DNA of 64,000 bases from NCBI GenBank assembly GCA_030867875.1, contig JAOWCC010000064.1:36788802-36852801 (forward strand). The letters run 5' to 3'. The notes below the pieces were generated by a model that saw only the letters and a program-made list of their open reading frames with translations, ran no database searches and was not told the DNA's origin. Shown here piece by piece: positions 63,990-64,000 of the stretch (positions within the stretch are counted from its first letter, which is position 1; each line of letters begins with the position of its first letter). This DNA is from Actinernus sp. WN-2022 (taxonomy: Eukaryota > Cnidaria > Anthozoa > Actiniaria > Actinernidae). The translations under genes and the position numbers were made by a program.

Positions 63990-64000
63990 AGATTACAAAA

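Overview
This is a repeat-rich, AT-rich eukaryotic window. Introns with GT/AG borders, animal-type genes and the mix of cut-and-paste, foldback and LINE/SINE repeats point to an invertebrate animal. I infer an anthozoan cnidarian (coral or sea anemone), but that comes from overall character and not from a marker gene. There is no sign of operons, CRISPR or prokaryotic genes.

Host genes. Two spliced genes run head to head from a shared ~337-bp promoter region at 36087-36423. Leftward (minus strand, 36086 down to 13173) is deoxyhypusine hydroxylase (DOHH). I rebuilt it as 13 exons whose phases agree and which carry all four His-Glu iron-binding motifs; one micro-exon of ~29 nt was not found. 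Rightward (plus strand, 36424 to 59084) is a 12-exon gene for a ~328-aa coiled-coil protein that I cannot name. Its exon lengths sum to an exact multiple of three and end in a stop codon.

Mobile elements. A 6.1-kb DNA transposon (25136-31250) sits in a DOHH intron in the opposite orientation. Its two long ORFs are exons of one ~1478-aa gene with N-terminal zinc modules, an RNase H-like/transposase-like core, an XPG/FEN1-like (PIN) nuclease region and a C-terminal CXC cysteine cluster. This best fits the AcademX branch of the Academ superfamily. It has ~140-bp imperfect terminal inverted repeats and two 16-bp subterminal motifs at each end, placed almost symmetrically. Foldback elements are abundant: one at 4639-7222 has a perfect 10-bp target duplication, and one of ~5 kb lies at 51895-56885 with a LINE inside one arm and a MITE inside that LINE. 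There are also many short hairpin MITEs, pogo-like CAGTGGAACC MITEs, tRNA-derived elements with hairpin ends, decayed LINEs, and minisatellites with 22-, 31-, 75-, 81- and 87-bp periods.

Layout. 1-13170: intergenic, almost all MITEs, foldbacks and minisatellites. 13173-36086: DOHH, with the Academ-like element in its largest intron. 36087-36423: divergent promoter. 36424-59084: coiled-coil gene, its introns filled with MITEs, two LINEs, tandem arrays and the large foldback. 59085-64000: intergenic AT-rich DNA with a local duplication, a tRNA-core MITE and two hairpin MITEs.
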